Made by a program: the position numbers and the translations under genes | Assembly (NCBI RefSeq): GCF_030296915.1 | Contig: NZ_AP028031.1 | Span: 2,693,501-2,757,500 of the forward strand | Origin: Anaerostipes hadrus ATCC 29173 = JCM 17467 | GTDB taxonomy: Bacteria > Bacillota > Clostridia > Lachnospirales > Lachnospiraceae | Reading direction: 5' to 3' | Length of the DNA: 64,000 bases | In this document: piece after piece, positions 33,970 to 44,955 of the stretch | Layout: the number at the start of each line of letters is the position of its first letter | Position numbering within the stretch: position 1 is the first letter of the stretch | The notes under the pieces: generated by a model | Database searches by the model: none | What the model was told of the DNA's origin: nothing | What the model saw: the letters and a program-made list of their open reading frames with translations, nothing else

Positions 33970-34830
33970 TTATGAAAATAAATTAGACAGCCAGCTGAAA
34001 ATAGACTGGAAGAAAGCTGCGATCTTATCAAAGATTCCCTGACTTCCTCCAAGCTTATCATATAAATCTTTTGCTTGAGATTTTAATTGAGACACATTCA
34101 GATCAAGTCCTGAAATCTTATCCATCAGACTCTGTATCTTCGCTCGGTCTGCATCAGAAAGATTGATATTTAAATCTTTTGCAGACTCTTCAATCGCCTG
34201 TTTGATCTCAGATGGAGATGACAGATTATCTTTTGCAACTTTCTGTTTGACATCTGCGATCAGTTTCTCTGCATCGTCAGAACCGATATTTTCCGCAACT
34301 TCTCCCGTTGTGATCAACTCGTCTGTCGCTGCATCTTTGCTCTTTTCTGGAATCTTCTTTCCTGTCATTTCTTCGTAGGCTTTCATAACGCCAACCAATG
34401 CTGCTGTTCCAGAAATCTTAAATGGACCAGCTACTTTTACATCGGCATTCTTGATGCCTGCTGTAATCAGAGCATTTCGATACATTCCAGATGTGCAGTA
34501 AGAGATATTCTGTGTTGTGACATTCACTCCATTTCCATCATCTTTCTGTTCTACAGTCACAGAAGATAATGCTCTTGTTCCGATCACTCTGCTTGATAGA
34601 TAGCTGTCCAAATATTCATGTTCATCTTTATTTGTTACAGTAATAACTTTATAGTCGCTATTATCATCTAAATCCAGAAGTTCTAACACTTTCTTTTTCT
34701 GGGAAGCTGTTAAGTCAGCTCCAAGTGCCAGATATTTCTGATCAACGCTGTCTGCTTTGACAGTTACAGATGATAATACCATTGCGACACAAAGTCCTGC
34801 TGCAAGGAATTTTCCAATAAACTTTCTCAT
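33970..34830 (-). CDS. DUF1002 secreted protein
   Basis: A 286-residue protein with a signal peptide (MRKFIGKFLAAGLCVAMVL, cleavage near VKA) and a DUF1002-type mature region (SYLSSRVIGTRALSSVTVEQ and ISYCTSGMYRNALITAGI). The second half is Lys/Ala/Asp-rich helix, ending in an amphipathic aromatic tail (FFQSIFSWLSNLF) that might touch membranes. The function of DUF1002 is unknown. It appears as a single gene upstream of bofA. Confidence 0.85.
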   Translation of the reverse strand: MRKFIGKFLAAGLCVAMVLSSVTVKADSVDQKYLALGADLTASQKKKVLELLDLDDNSDYKVITVTNKDEHEYLDSYLSSRVIGTRALSSVTVEQKDDGNGVNVTTQNISYCTSGMYRNALITAGIKNADVKVAGPFKISGTAALVGVMKAYEEMTGKKIPEKSKDAATDELITTGEVAENIGSDDAEKLIADVKQKVAKDNLSSPSEIKQAIEESAKDLNINLSDADRAKIQSLMDKISGLDLNVSQLKSQAKDLYDKLGGSQGIFDKIAAFFQSIFSWLSNLFS

Positions 34831-34925
34831 AAATCCTTTTCCTCCTGCTTATTAATTTCTTTCATCATAGCAAAAACGAATCTGACTTTCAATAGACCAA
34901 AATCATAAGAATTTCTTACGAAAAT

Positions 34926-37505
34926 TTATACTTCTTTAACTGCAGCTTTTTTCTTTCTTCTGAAAAAAGCCATGATCAGGATAAAAACAACAAAACCTGC
35001 AATACTCAAAATTGCCCCTTCTTTAAATCCAACAGATACATAAGTCAGTGAAACTTTATGCTTTCCTTCCGGCACTTTCACTGTCAAAAATGCTTTCCCA
35101 AGTGCTTTTGTTTTCACTTTCTTGCCATCAATCTTCACCGTCCATCCTTTATCGTATGGAATTGAGAAAAATAACATCTGATCTTCCTGTGCATGGATCG
35201 TTCCACTTAGATGATTTCCTTTGGCACTGGTAAGTTTCCATGCATTTTCCTGCATCCTCTGTGCAAGTTCTTCCATCACTTCTTCATCAAGTTCCGCTGC
35301 TGTCAGTCTTACAACTCCAGACATTTCATTATCTTGTTTGAGTTGCATTTTGATACGGATCTCATCACCTTTCTGCACGTTTCCAAGATAAATAATCTGT
35401 GAATCCAGCCTTCCCGTCAAAACCTGTTCTCCATTTTTCTCGATCACAGTATTTTCTACCTGGCTTCCATCAAAATGAATATACAACCGCCTTGTTTTTG
35501 TTGATCTGATCGTAAATACCATGTTATCTGGTCGGGCGGATGTATTTTCAAATACATATTCTCCATCACCATTATCGGATGTGATCTTACAATCGTTTAA
35601 TTGCGGCTTAGCTGTTTTGACTATATGAAACAACTCATCAACATCAAATGCACTCGTTGCCAGATCATTTTGTACATAAAATGGATTATAATCTTCATAA
35701 TCCCAAGTTTGTACCAAGTCATCCATCGTATAGGCAAGTGCTGTTCGATAAGGATTTTTATAAACCGTGACATTTCCAACACTTTCTTTTAGTGAAAATT
35801 CGGTATATTTCGTATCATATGGACGGTAAATCTGATATTTCATGGACATCAGATTATTTGTAAATGGCGTTGCACCTTCATATAAATATTCATTTACACC
35901 CGTGTAGAATCCAAGCTGATCCATCATATCGACAACGTTTCCCTGTGCTGTGGAACCAAACAATGTCATTCCATTTAAGGTATGCCAGATACTTTCATCA
36001 AGCATACGCCCACTGATCAATTCCATTCTTATCTCTACATTTTTCTGATACTCTTTTTTTACTTCTGTGATAGCTTTGGTATCCTGAAAATAACTATCTG
36101 TATCGACGGTTCCATTTTCCTGAAATCCCATCACTGCCATCGCTGCGGTTTCTACTATAAATAAGAAACAGATCAATGTCGTAAATATTTTCTTCCTGAA
36201 AATCTTCTTCTGATATAATGCGAAACAAACCATATAAACTGCGATCGCTGCAACTGTTGCGTAAACCGTTTTCATTTCCAATTTCACTGTCGACGTTTTC
36301 ATTGTGATTCCGATCAAAATACCGCATAGGATCACTGCAAAATAAATCCACAGTGAAACTTTTCTTTTGCCTCTTACCAACACACAATATCCTTCATACG
36401 CCATCGCAAGCAATGCAAAAATATACAAAAACGCAAAGCGGTTTGGAATTCCATACTGATCATGAAAACCATGCCAAACATAACCTAAGACAGGCATATT
36501 GAAACTAAAAAATAAAAATACAAGTAATAACAATCTTCGAATCTTATCGATCAGGCGAATTTCTCTAACTGCCAGATAAAATCCTGCCATTAATAAGGTT
36601 AAGATTCCACAATATAAATTGATCTTACTGTCATCTACCGCCATCGTAAGCGGTGTTGTCCCAAGAAAATGTCTGGAAAACAGATTTCCAAATGTTCCAT
36701 ACCATAATTCTTTTGGAAATTGTAATTTGGCTGAGGATGTCTGCATGATCCCAAGGTAAGCTGGCAGTAACACAACCGCTGCCATTGCTCCAGATAACAG
36801 TGAATATCCTGCAAAGCGGAATCCATTTGTAAAAAATTCTTTGACATTTTTATGTGAATATAGTAAATACCACAAGATTAAAAATAAACATGTCATATAG
36901 GACATATAAAAGTTACACCATAAAGAAATAAATAATGCAAAACAATAAAGTCTTCCATCATGTTCTTTGATCAGCTTATCAATACCATACAAAATGAGTG
37001 GAAGCATCATCATGACTTCCATCCACATAATATTCCAACTGTAGCCAACCATATAACTGCATAATCCATATGCCATTCCGAACGCAACAATGGATATCTC
37101 ATCCTTTCCACGACGTTTTCTAAAATAAAATGCGGCTGTAAAGCAGCACAGTGCGATCTTTAAGACATACAAATGACTTAATATCATCGTAAGCATTGAT
37201 TTTGACACAAGTGCGATCACCAGATTTAGTGGACTTGCCAGATAATACGCCCATAGTCCAAGGAAATTGTATCCAAGACCTGCATGAAAAGAATAAAACA
37301 TCGAATCCATGCTTTTTAATTTTTCCTGATAATCTGCAAAAAAGGGCAAATACTGATGCAATGCATCAACGATCAGAAATGATTCACTGCCAAATGGCTG
37401 TATCTTCTCTGCGATCGCGATTCCTTCTAATAGAAGAACCGGCAGAAAAAACGAGAGTAACAGATACTTATGAGTTTTCAATATGTCTTTGATTTTGTTT
37501 GTCAT
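34926..37505 (-). CDS. YfhO-family polytopic membrane protein
   Basis: An 859-residue protein with about 12 membrane segments in the first 460 residues, a large extracellular domain (about 460-830) and a final helix with a basic tail (FFRRKKKAAVKE). The N-terminus resembles YfhO, which glycosylates lipoteichoic acid in Bacillus using undecaprenyl-linked sugars (motif FLIVDALHQYLPFFADY with Asp near 47). It overlaps a GT2 glycosyltransferase gene by 38 bases, supporting a cell-surface sugar role. Confidence 0.88.
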   Translation of the reverse strand: MTNKIKDILKTHKYLLLSFFLPVLLLEGIAIAEKIQPFGSESFLIVDALHQYLPFFADYQEKLKSMDSMFYSFHAGLGYNFLGLWAYYLASPLNLVIALVSKSMLTMILSHLYVLKIALCCFTAAFYFRKRRGKDEISIVAFGMAYGLCSYMVGYSWNIMWMEVMMMLPLILYGIDKLIKEHDGRLYCFALFISLWCNFYMSYMTCLFLILWYLLYSHKNVKEFFTNGFRFAGYSLLSGAMAAVVLLPAYLGIMQTSSAKLQFPKELWYGTFGNLFSRHFLGTTPLTMAVDDSKINLYCGILTLLMAGFYLAVREIRLIDKIRRLLLLVFLFFSFNMPVLGYVWHGFHDQYGIPNRFAFLYIFALLAMAYEGYCVLVRGKRKVSLWIYFAVILCGILIGITMKTSTVKLEMKTVYATVAAIAVYMVCFALYQKKIFRKKIFTTLICFLFIVETAAMAVMGFQENGTVDTDSYFQDTKAITEVKKEYQKNVEIRMELISGRMLDESIWHTLNGMTLFGSTAQGNVVDMMDQLGFYTGVNEYLYEGATPFTNNLMSMKYQIYRPYDTKYTEFSLKESVGNVTVYKNPYRTALAYTMDDLVQTWDYEDYNPFYVQNDLATSAFDVDELFHIVKTAKPQLNDCKITSDNGDGEYVFENTSARPDNMVFTIRSTKTRRLYIHFDGSQVENTVIEKNGEQVLTGRLDSQIIYLGNVQKGDEIRIKMQLKQDNEMSGVVRLTAAELDEEVMEELAQRMQENAWKLTSAKGNHLSGTIHAQEDQMLFFSIPYDKGWTVKIDGKKVKTKALGKAFLTVKVPEGKHKVSLTYVSVGFKEGAILSIAGFVVFILIMAFFRRKKKAAVKEV

Positions 37506-38214
37506 GTCTGCTCCATTCTTTTACACGGTGATTGATTCCCATGATCATATGATATCTTTTTTTGATCATGGATGCGATCGAACCATGGGTCAATTCCGTA
37601 ACATTTCCCCCATGTCTTCGATAATAAATAAGAGGTTCCTCCAAAAATACAACTTTCCCGAGTTGTTCTGACAGCAATCCGATCCATTGGTCATGAATCC
37701 AGATGTCATCTGGAATCGGCAGAATTCTTTTCATTGCGGATCTTCTGACTGCCATACAGCATCCGATATAGGAATTCTTTTTCATATTCTTCCAGAAGCC
37801 TGTTCCGCTATTTCTCCACTCAAAAGTGGTTTGATCTAAAGATGAAAGTTTTTCATCTACAATCTGTGCATCATGAACAACTGCCATCACTTTCGGGTCT
37901 TCAAATACACGCTCAATCTCTCTCATTTTATTTTTTTTCCACACATCATCCTGATCAGATAAGAAGATGATCTCCCCTCGACAATGCTTAAATGCATTCT
38001 CAAAATTTTTTACGACACCCTTCCCAGGTCCTTTAATTATGCGGATTCTTTGGTCGTTTTGGACCCAATCCTCAAGTATTGCTTCTGATCCATCACTAGC
38101 ATCATCCACTGAAATGATCAGTTCATCTGTCTCTTCCATATTATCAAGAATCGATCTTATTTGCTCATCTATATATTTCGCGCCATTATAAAAGGCCATT
38201 GCCACAGATTTCAT
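37468..38214 (-). CDS. Family 2 glycosyltransferase
   Basis: A 248-residue GT-A fold enzyme (MAFYNGAKYIDEQIRSIL, VDDASDGSEAIL near 38, metal-binding region FLSDQDDVWKKNK near 90, and the base-containing DIWIHDQW near 165). It transfers a sugar from a nucleotide donor; acceptor unknown. The ATG follows AAGGAAATTAGT; a much longer frame upstream has no start signals. The 3' end overlaps the YfhO gene, so both may act on one surface polymer. Confidence 0.88.
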   Translation of the reverse strand: MKSVAMAFYNGAKYIDEQIRSILDNMEETDELIISVDDASDGSEAILEDWVQNDQRIRIIKGPGKGVVKNFENAFKHCRGEIIFLSDQDDVWKKNKMREIERVFEDPKVMAVVHDAQIVDEKLSSLDQTTFEWRNSGTGFWKNMKKNSYIGCCMAVRRSAMKRILPIPDDIWIHDQWIGLLSEQLGKVVFLEEPLIYYRRHGGNVTELTHGSIASMIKKRYHMIMGINHRVKEWSRHDKQNQRHIENS

Positions 38215-38298
38215 ACTAATTTCCTTCCTGCGTATTGATTTTCTTGAAATATTATACCATATCTTATATAATAATTCTAAGACAAAGGCGTCATTGAG

Positions 38299-38326
38299 AA
38301 AAAGAGGCGTTTTCCGACCTCTTTTT
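38299..38326 (+). terminator. Perfect hairpin in the gap before gdhA
   Basis: AAAAAGAGG (38299-38307) pairs with CCTCTTTTT (38318-38326), followed by GTTTTATCTTTT. It lies between the divergent GT2 and gdhA genes, where no terminator is expected, so it may be an attenuator in a long gdhA leader. The gdhA promoter was not located with confidence. Confidence 0.55.
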
Positions 38327-38407
38327 GTTTTATCTTTTGGGATGTGCCAACACCCATTTGAAGAAGATACCCTCTGTTTTAAACACACATATCATTATGA
38401 CTTATAA

Positions 38408-39754
<1,347 letters not shown>

Positions 39755-39824
39755 TCCTTAAGAAGAAAGAAGAATGTTCCCGTGGGACGGAATGTTCAAT
39801 TAAAATAATGTCATGTGTATGTAG

Positions 39825-39859
39825 AAAGCGGAGATCCTTTTATGGATTCTCCGCTTTTT
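39825..39859. terminator. Bidirectional terminator between gdhA and the MATE gene
   Basis: AAAGCGGAGA (39825-39834) pairs with TCTCCGCTTT (39848-39857), with an ATCC/GGAT continuation and T tracts on both sides, between convergent genes. Confidence 0.9.
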
Positions 39860-39864
39860 GGGTT

Positions 39865-41196
39865 TTATTTATTTGCTTTTAATTTCGGTGTTCTTATGAT
39901 CTGTACGAGCAATGGAATAACCATGATAAACCATACGATCGGTTCTGCTACGATAACACCTGCATATCCCATCAAAGGAACTAATGTAAATGCGATCACC
40001 ACTTTTCCGACCATTTCTAATCCACTGGATACTAATGGTGTAATCTGATCCCCGATTCCTTGCATAACATTTCTTACTATGCTGATGACCGCTGGCACAT
40101 AATAAAAGATCGTATTAAACTTCAGGTAATTTGTTGCATTTACAATGACTACATCTTTGTGACTTCCTGTAACCATATGGACTAACTGCGGTCCGATCGT
40201 ATAACTTGCGATCATCGCAAAAGTTGACCAGACACATGTATAAATGATCGCTAGTTTCATACCTTTCTTAATTCTGTCAACTTTCCCAGCTCCCATATTC
40301 TGGCCACAGAATGTTGCCATCGTCTGGCCAAAGACACTGAACATGATCATATATATTTCTGTGATCTTTCTTGCCGCTGTATGGGCTACGATAATTTCCT
40401 GCCCAAGCTTATTGATTGCTGTCTGTAATGTAAGTGATCCAATATTCACAAGAGAACTCATAAATCCCATAGACATTCCTGTCGCCAGCATTTCTTTGAT
40501 CATTTTAGATTCCAGATCTTTAAAATCATTTTTATTCAGACGTAATAATTCGTACTTGTGAATCATATAAAAGCAACAAATGACCAATGCGATAAACTGT
40601 GCCAACACAGTTGCTGCTGCCGCACCCCATGTTCCCGTTTTCCATACTGCAACAAATAAAAGATCCAGTACGATATTTAATCCTACAGAAATCGCAAGGA
40701 TCAATAATGGTGTTAACGTATCTCCGATGGCACGCATCACCGCCATCAAAATATCATAAAACATCGTGACCCATAAACCAATGATAATGATCAGTATATA
40801 TTGTTTCGCTTCGATAAATAATTTGCCTGGAACATTCAAAAATCCTAAAATCGGATTGATAAATACCGTTCCGATCAAGATTAAAATAGCAGAAACGATC
40901 ACTCCTAACACAAGTGCGATCACAAATGATCTTCGAACTCTCTTTTTATCACCTGCTCCAAATTTCTGCGCTGTAATGATCGCAAATCCATTGGCCAGAC
41001 CTAATAAGAAACCAACGATCAAGTTACTGATCGTTGTCGTTGCACCAACTGCAGCAAGTGATCGCTCTCCAAGAAAACTTCCGACAATTCTTGTATCAGC
41101 AAGACTGTATGTAAGCTGTAATAAGTTTCCTAAAAATACTGGAATCGCAAATCCTAAGATCAATGTTGAAATCTTTCCTTTTGTCAGATCTTTCAT
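39865..41196 (-). CDS. MATE-family efflux protein
   Basis: A 443-residue, 12-helix multidrug/sodium antiporter of the MATE family, with two homologous halves (GSFLGERSLAAVGATTTI near residue 38 and the matching segment near 250). It presumably exports cations or toxic organic compounds. The start overlaps the stop of a small upstream gene by four bases (ATGA), so the two are translationally linked. Confidence 0.92.
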   Translation of the reverse strand: MKDLTKGKISTLILGFAIPVFLGNLLQLTYSLADTRIVGSFLGERSLAAVGATTTISNLIVGFLLGLANGFAIITAQKFGAGDKKRVRRSFVIALVLGVIVSAILILIGTVFINPILGFLNVPGKLFIEAKQYILIIIIGLWVTMFYDILMAVMRAIGDTLTPLLILAISVGLNIVLDLLFVAVWKTGTWGAAAATVLAQFIALVICCFYMIHKYELLRLNKNDFKDLESKMIKEMLATGMSMGFMSSLVNIGSLTLQTAINKLGQEIIVAHTAARKITEIYMIMFSVFGQTMATFCGQNMGAGKVDRIKKGMKLAIIYTCVWSTFAMIASYTIGPQLVHMVTGSHKDVVIVNATNYLKFNTIFYYVPAVISIVRNVMQGIGDQITPLVSSGLEMVGKVVIAFTLVPLMGYAGVIVAEPIVWFIMVIPLLVQIIRTPKLKANK

Positions 41197-41420
41197 GATC
41201 GATCCTCCGCTTTCTGTAATCTTCCATCTCCATCGATCACAACTTTCATTCCTTCATTGATATCTCTTTCGTATAGTAATTTATCTTCCATGAAGATTAT
41301 TGTTTCTTCCTTCGTTATTTCTTCTTTTAAATATACTTTATCTTTGATTTCCTGTCCTTCCGGGCGGCCTTCACAACCGAAGTCTGGTTCTTCGATTCTT
41401 GTGACGTAGTATGTGTCCAT
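41193..41420 (-). CDS. Small acidic protein of unknown function
   Basis: A 75-residue acidic protein (MDTYYVTRIEEPDFGCEGRP at the start) without membrane segments, signal or known motif. A single Cys occurs in FGCEGRPEGQ. It is coupled to the MATE gene by an ATGA overlap, which makes it likely real and perhaps functionally related. No ortholog family is recognised. Confidence 0.65.
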   Translation of the reverse strand: MDTYYVTRIEEPDFGCEGRPEGQEIKDKVYLKEEITKEETIIFMEDKLLYERDINEGMKVVIDGDGRLQKAEDRS

Positions 41421-41463
41421 ATATTGTTTTTCCTTCTTTCTTTGTTATGTTTGAAAATTTTGT

Positions 41464-41523
41464 AAAATAAAAATCATCTGTAATACGATTTTTATTGCCG
41501 TATTACAGACGATTTTTATTTTA
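41464..41523. terminator. Very long inverted repeat, bidirectional terminator
   Basis: A 24-bp stem with one mismatch spans AAAATAAAAATC-type ends (41464 and 41523) around an 11-base loop. Both ends are A- or T-rich, so it can terminate both ways. It lies after the ABC-2 operon and before the small MATE-linked gene on the same strand. Confidence 0.85.
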
Positions 41524-41574
41524 GCATAAATGATGTTATTAGGACAGTATAGATTGCATTTCTTTTGCTAACCA

Positions 41575-42201
41575 CTACGATTTCCTATATTTCCACATCA
41601 AAACCGAACCAATATAAGAAACCAAAACCATTACAATTGATATCACTACTGCATTCTTTAAAAACACCTGACTCCCCGGAATTCTTGGTATTTTTCGTAT
41701 TGCATAAAAGATCAATCTACCTCCTACATAGCAAACTAAAAACAATGGCAATCCTACAAGTCTGTTTCTTATATTTTTTAAATGTAGCATGAGATTTACT
41801 GGAATCTGAATTGACATGCATAAGAAACTTACTACAACGATCCATTGAATCACTTGCTTTACTTCATAGAACGGAACTTCAACATTGAGAACGCCAAGTG
41901 CTCTTCCGATCAAAAATATGATGGTCATAATTGCTGTCGCTACAATTCCAAGAAGATACCTCATACCAACTTGTTTCCTTCCACTGACTGGTAAGATCTT
42001 GCAATACTGATTCCATCCACAGGCTTGATCATCAATCATTGTGTCATTGATTTGTATTACCAAAAGTGCTGACAAAACAGCCCCACCAGTACCAAATCCA
42101 AAAAAACCTATGATCAGCTGAAGAATTAAAAGTATCCAAATCACATATTTAATTCCAGATTCCATAATCCTGTATTTGTATTCTAATAACAAACCTTTCA
42201 T
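41575..42201 (-). CDS. ABC-2 type permease subunit
   Basis: A 208-residue membrane protein with six hydrophobic segments and a cytoplasmic loop carrying DDQACGWNQYCKILPVSGR, the YtrC/ABC2-like pattern seen in two-permease export systems. Last gene of a GntR-ATPase-permease-permease operon. Substrate unknown; relatives respond to cell-wall antibiotics. Confidence 0.85.
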   Translation of the reverse strand: MKGLLLEYKYRIMESGIKYVIWILLILQLIIGFFGFGTGGAVLSALLVIQINDTMIDDQACGWNQYCKILPVSGRKQVGMRYLLGIVATAIMTIIFLIGRALGVLNVEVPFYEVKQVIQWIVVVSFLCMSIQIPVNLMLHLKNIRNRLVGLPLFLVCYVGGRLIFYAIRKIPRIPGSQVFLKNAVVISIVMVLVSYIGSVLMWKYRKS

Positions 42202-42210
42202 ACTGCCTCC

Positions 42211-42849
42211 TTATTGATCATTCCGCTTCTCGTATAATTTGCAACTCAATACACCTGAAAAACACCAAATGATAAATAGCAAAATCATAAATACAATGGT
42301 CGGGAATGGCAGATTTAATAACAATTGCTGCAACCTATATGGGTAAAGCATTCCAAGAAAACATACGATCATCGCTGCAGATACCCTTCCTTCGTCATAT
42401 CCATATCTGCACAAAATCGGAAATACAAATATCATATCCAATGTACCGTTAATCCATATAGCTTTTACAACACGACCAATAAAGTAAATATTGATTCTGC
42501 CCACTATCATCTTCTGGCAGATCATACTTCCTGCAAAAACTAAGATACTCGCGATTATCACGATCCCAAAACCAAAGATATATTTTGAAACAACAATCTC
42601 CCTTCCATTGATTGGAAATGTTGCTCTGTACATATCCCAATTTGATTTTTTTTCATATTCTACCGAATGCATTAGAATATAGAAAATCGTTATTACTGCA
42701 CAATATATCCAAAAAGATTCATCAGGGAAAAAGTCTGTATTTTTTATAATTGGCAGCAATACTCCTAACCCCAGCATTGCCAGCATATGTATCCGATACT
42801 GACTCCACAAACTATACCATTCTTTTCGTATTAATCCTTTCATACCCAC
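42211..42849 (-). CDS. ABC-2 type permease subunit
   Basis: A 212-residue, six-segment membrane protein homologous by eye to its downstream neighbour (EYEKKSNWDMYRATFPINGREIVVSKYI matches the other's GWNQYCKILPVSGRKQVGMRYL). The two probably form a heterodimeric channel. Nine bases separate the two permease genes and eight separate this from the ATPase gene. Confidence 0.85.
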   Translation of the reverse strand: MGMKGLIRKEWYSLWSQYRIHMLAMLGLGVLLPIIKNTDFFPDESFWIYCAVITIFYILMHSVEYEKKSNWDMYRATFPINGREIVVSKYIFGFGIVIIASILVFAGSMICQKMIVGRINIYFIGRVVKAIWINGTLDMIFVFPILCRYGYDEGRVSAAMIVCFLGMLYPYRLQQLLLNLPFPTIVFMILLFIIWCFSGVLSCKLYEKRNDQ

Positions 42850-42857
42850 ACTTCCTT

Positions 42858-43709
42858 CTATTCTTCCTGTCCTTTTGAGAGAAATACGATAATTTCTTCT
42901 AATGTTGCCATATCTGTCTTATAATCTTTCGGCATCTTCGATCTGTCTACCAATGCTTCAACTCCATATGGATTTTCTCTTACTCCTTTAACTGCCTGTT
43001 CGTCAAATTCTTTCAGCTCTTCTTTGGAACATTTTAAGATTCCATATTGTTCAATCAGGCAATCTTTTTCTTCATATAATTTCAAACTTCCCTGATCAAT
43101 ATATGCAATATAATCACAAAGTCTTTCCAAATCACTCACGATATGAGAAGATATTAAAACAGACTGATCTTCTGCCCTTGTAAATTCATAAAGAATATCT
43201 AAAATCTCATCTCTCATAAATGGGTCTAGTCCGCTCGTTGGTTCATCTAGAATTAACAGTTTTGCATGATGTGAAAGTGCCACCGCGATTGCAAGTTTCA
43301 TCTTCATTCCTTTCGAGTAATTCTTAAACTGCTTTTTCCATTTTGGAAGTTCAAACTGATCGATCAATTCATAATATCGTTTTTCATCCCAGTTTCTATA
43401 AATATTTTTCATGATATTGTTCATCTGGTCTGCTGTCACATATTCTGGAAATGATGGCTCATCCAGAACGACTCCAATATCCTGTTTTGTCTCTGTAAAA
43501 TCTTCCTCAATATTCTTTCCTAACACATAGATTGTTCCGCTGTCTTTGTGAATCATATCCATAATCAGACGGATCGTAGTACTTTTCCCTGCCCCATTCT
43601 TCCCGACAAGTCCAAGAATACAACCTTCTGGTAGTGAAAATGTCATATCTTTCATTTCAAATCCTTTAAATGACTTTGATACATTTTGTAATTCTAATGC
43701 ATTCTTCAT
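42858..43709 (-). CDS. ABC transporter ATPase
   Basis: A 283-residue ATPase with Walker A GKNGAGKST (near residue 36), signature YSKGMKMKLAIA (near 133), Walker B LLILDEPTSGLD and the H-loop ISSHIVSD. The KGM signature is common in YtrB/bacitracin-type exporters. The C-terminal 70 residues extend past the ATPase core. Start and the GntR stop overlap by one base (TAATG). Confidence 0.92.
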   Translation of the reverse strand: MKNALELQNVSKSFKGFEMKDMTFSLPEGCILGLVGKNGAGKSTTIRLIMDMIHKDSGTIYVLGKNIEEDFTETKQDIGVVLDEPSFPEYVTADQMNNIMKNIYRNWDEKRYYELIDQFELPKWKKQFKNYSKGMKMKLAIAVALSHHAKLLILDEPTSGLDPFMRDEILDILYEFTRAEDQSVLISSHIVSDLERLCDYIAYIDQGSLKLYEEKDCLIEQYGILKCSKEELKEFDEQAVKGVRENPYGVEALVDRSKMPKDYKTDMATLEEIIVFLSKGQEE

Positions 43710-44083
43710 TATTCATCCTTTCCAATGATCTTGATCATTTCGATCAGATCATCTTTTGTTAACCCGCATGTTCTTGAAAGCTTCACTGCTTTCTCCAAAT
43801 ATTGTTCTACCTTCTTTAAATTCTCCTCCTTGATAAGCTCCAGATTCTTCTCCGCCACAAAACAGCCTTTTCCTGCCACAGAATTAATAAATCCATCTTT
43901 CTCAAGCTCATCATACGCCCTCTTTGTTGTGATCACACTGATCCTTAAATCCTTCGCAAGTCCTCGAATCGATGGAAGCATTTCGCCAGCTTTTAGTTCT
44001 TCTGTAATGATCAAATTCTTGATCTGTTCATAAATCTGTTCATAGATTGGCTGATTCTTGACATTGCTGATTATGATTTTCAC
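43709..44083 (-). CDS. GntR-family regulator (YtrA subfamily)
   Basis: A 124-residue repressor with a winged HTH (QPIYEQIYEQIKNLIITEELKAGEMLPSIRGLAKDLRI...TTKRAYDELEKDGFI) and a short C-terminal helical dimerisation part, the usual YtrA layout. It leads the ABC-2 operon and is inferred to repress it. Its promoter overlaps a perfect palindrome. Confidence 0.92.
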   Translation of the reverse strand: MKIIISNVKNQPIYEQIYEQIKNLIITEELKAGEMLPSIRGLAKDLRISVITTKRAYDELEKDGFINSVAGKGCFVAEKNLELIKEENLKKVEQYLEKAVKLSRTCGLTKDDLIEMIKIIGKDE

Positions 44084-44107
44084 TTAATTCTCTCCTTTCT
44101 TTGTTTT

Positions 44108-44150
44108 ACTGTATATGTACAGTATATACAGTTTGATTTGTAATTGTCAA
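44108..44150 (-). promoter_or_regulatory. Operon promoter with overlapping GntR operator
   Basis: The minus strand shows TTGACA (44145-44150), an 18-base spacer and TATACT (44121-44126). A palindrome ACTGTATAT-N7-ATATACAGT (44108-44116, 44124-44132) overlaps the -10 box, so binding by the GntR protein would block RNA polymerase. Confidence 0.75.
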
Positions 44151-44159
44151 GATAAAAGA

Positions 44160-44202
44160 AATAATCACAAGCAGTAATTTCTTATTACCACTTGTGATTA
44201 TT
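44160..44202 (-). terminator. Terminator after the Rpn remnant
   Basis: AATAATCACAAG (44160-44171) pairs with CTTGTGATTATT (44191-44202), with an inner GTAAT/ATTAC stem. On the minus strand it is followed by TCTTTT. Confidence 0.75.
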
Positions 44203-44230
44203 ATCTATGCTATATTCTAATTTGTTAAAT

Positions 44231-44905
44231 TTATAAATCTTCTATTTCTTTCAAGATTTCTTCTACTTCAGGTATATCAACCTGACATTCTTCTGCTATT
44301 TTTTCCTTTGAAAAACCTTGTTTTTTTAATCTTATACATTGTAAAAATAGTTGCTTTCCTTCCTTTCTTCCCTCTTCCAATCCTTCTTCTCTCGCAGTTT
44401 TCATCCTGCTGATTTCATCACTATATGCCATTTCTTCTCGCAAATACAAATATCGTTCTCTTTCATCCTGACTCATTTTATACATCTCATCTTTCACCGC
44501 CTCTCTATATGGATTTCCTTTAATCGTATCGTCAACTTCTTTCCAATCTTTTGCTGCAAGTAATTTTGCCCAATAGTATAGTTCCGTTTCTTTTTCTTCC
44601 TTGGCAGCATTTTCTAATTTCTTTAATTGTACCACGTGAAATTGCAATTTGTCATTATATTCTTCCCCTGTTTTTATATCCAATAATTTAATATGATGAT
44701 GAAAACCTTGACTCCTCATCAAATTAAAATCTAAAATACCTATATGTATACATGGTTCTAATTCTCCATATGATTGTCCGTGATAAAATCCATCTGTAAA
44801 CATCCTGCAATTATAAAACAAACTTCGTTCCGTCCAATCATTCTGATAACGATTTTGCATTTCTATATTGATTTTCTTATTATTGTTCAGATAAATTTTT
44901 ACATT
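44231..44905 (-). pseudogene. 5'-truncated Rpn-family PD-(D/E)XK nuclease/transposase
   Basis: The preserved 209-residue frame begins MQNRYQNDWTERSLFYNCRMF and continues with LDIKTGEEYNDKLQFHVVQL, KTAREEGLEEGRKEG and a C-terminal tail, as in Rpn recombination-promoting nucleases. About 15 further in-frame codons upstream (YLNNNKKINIE) extend the nuclease core before a stop at 44906. The normal first ~70 residues with the other catalytic acids are missing, and no start signal is seen, so it is judged a remnant. Confidence 0.75.
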
Positions 44906-44913
44906 TTAATCCA

Positions 44914-44947
44914 AAATAAAAAGGCGACTTCATATCGCCCTTTATTT
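44914..44947 (-). terminator. Terminator after the isochorismatase-like gene
   Basis: GGCGA/TCGCC flanked by A-rich and T-rich extensions forms a stem (about 44916-44945) just after the stop codon on the minus strand. Confidence 0.75.
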
Positions 44948-44955
44948 ACAACTAA

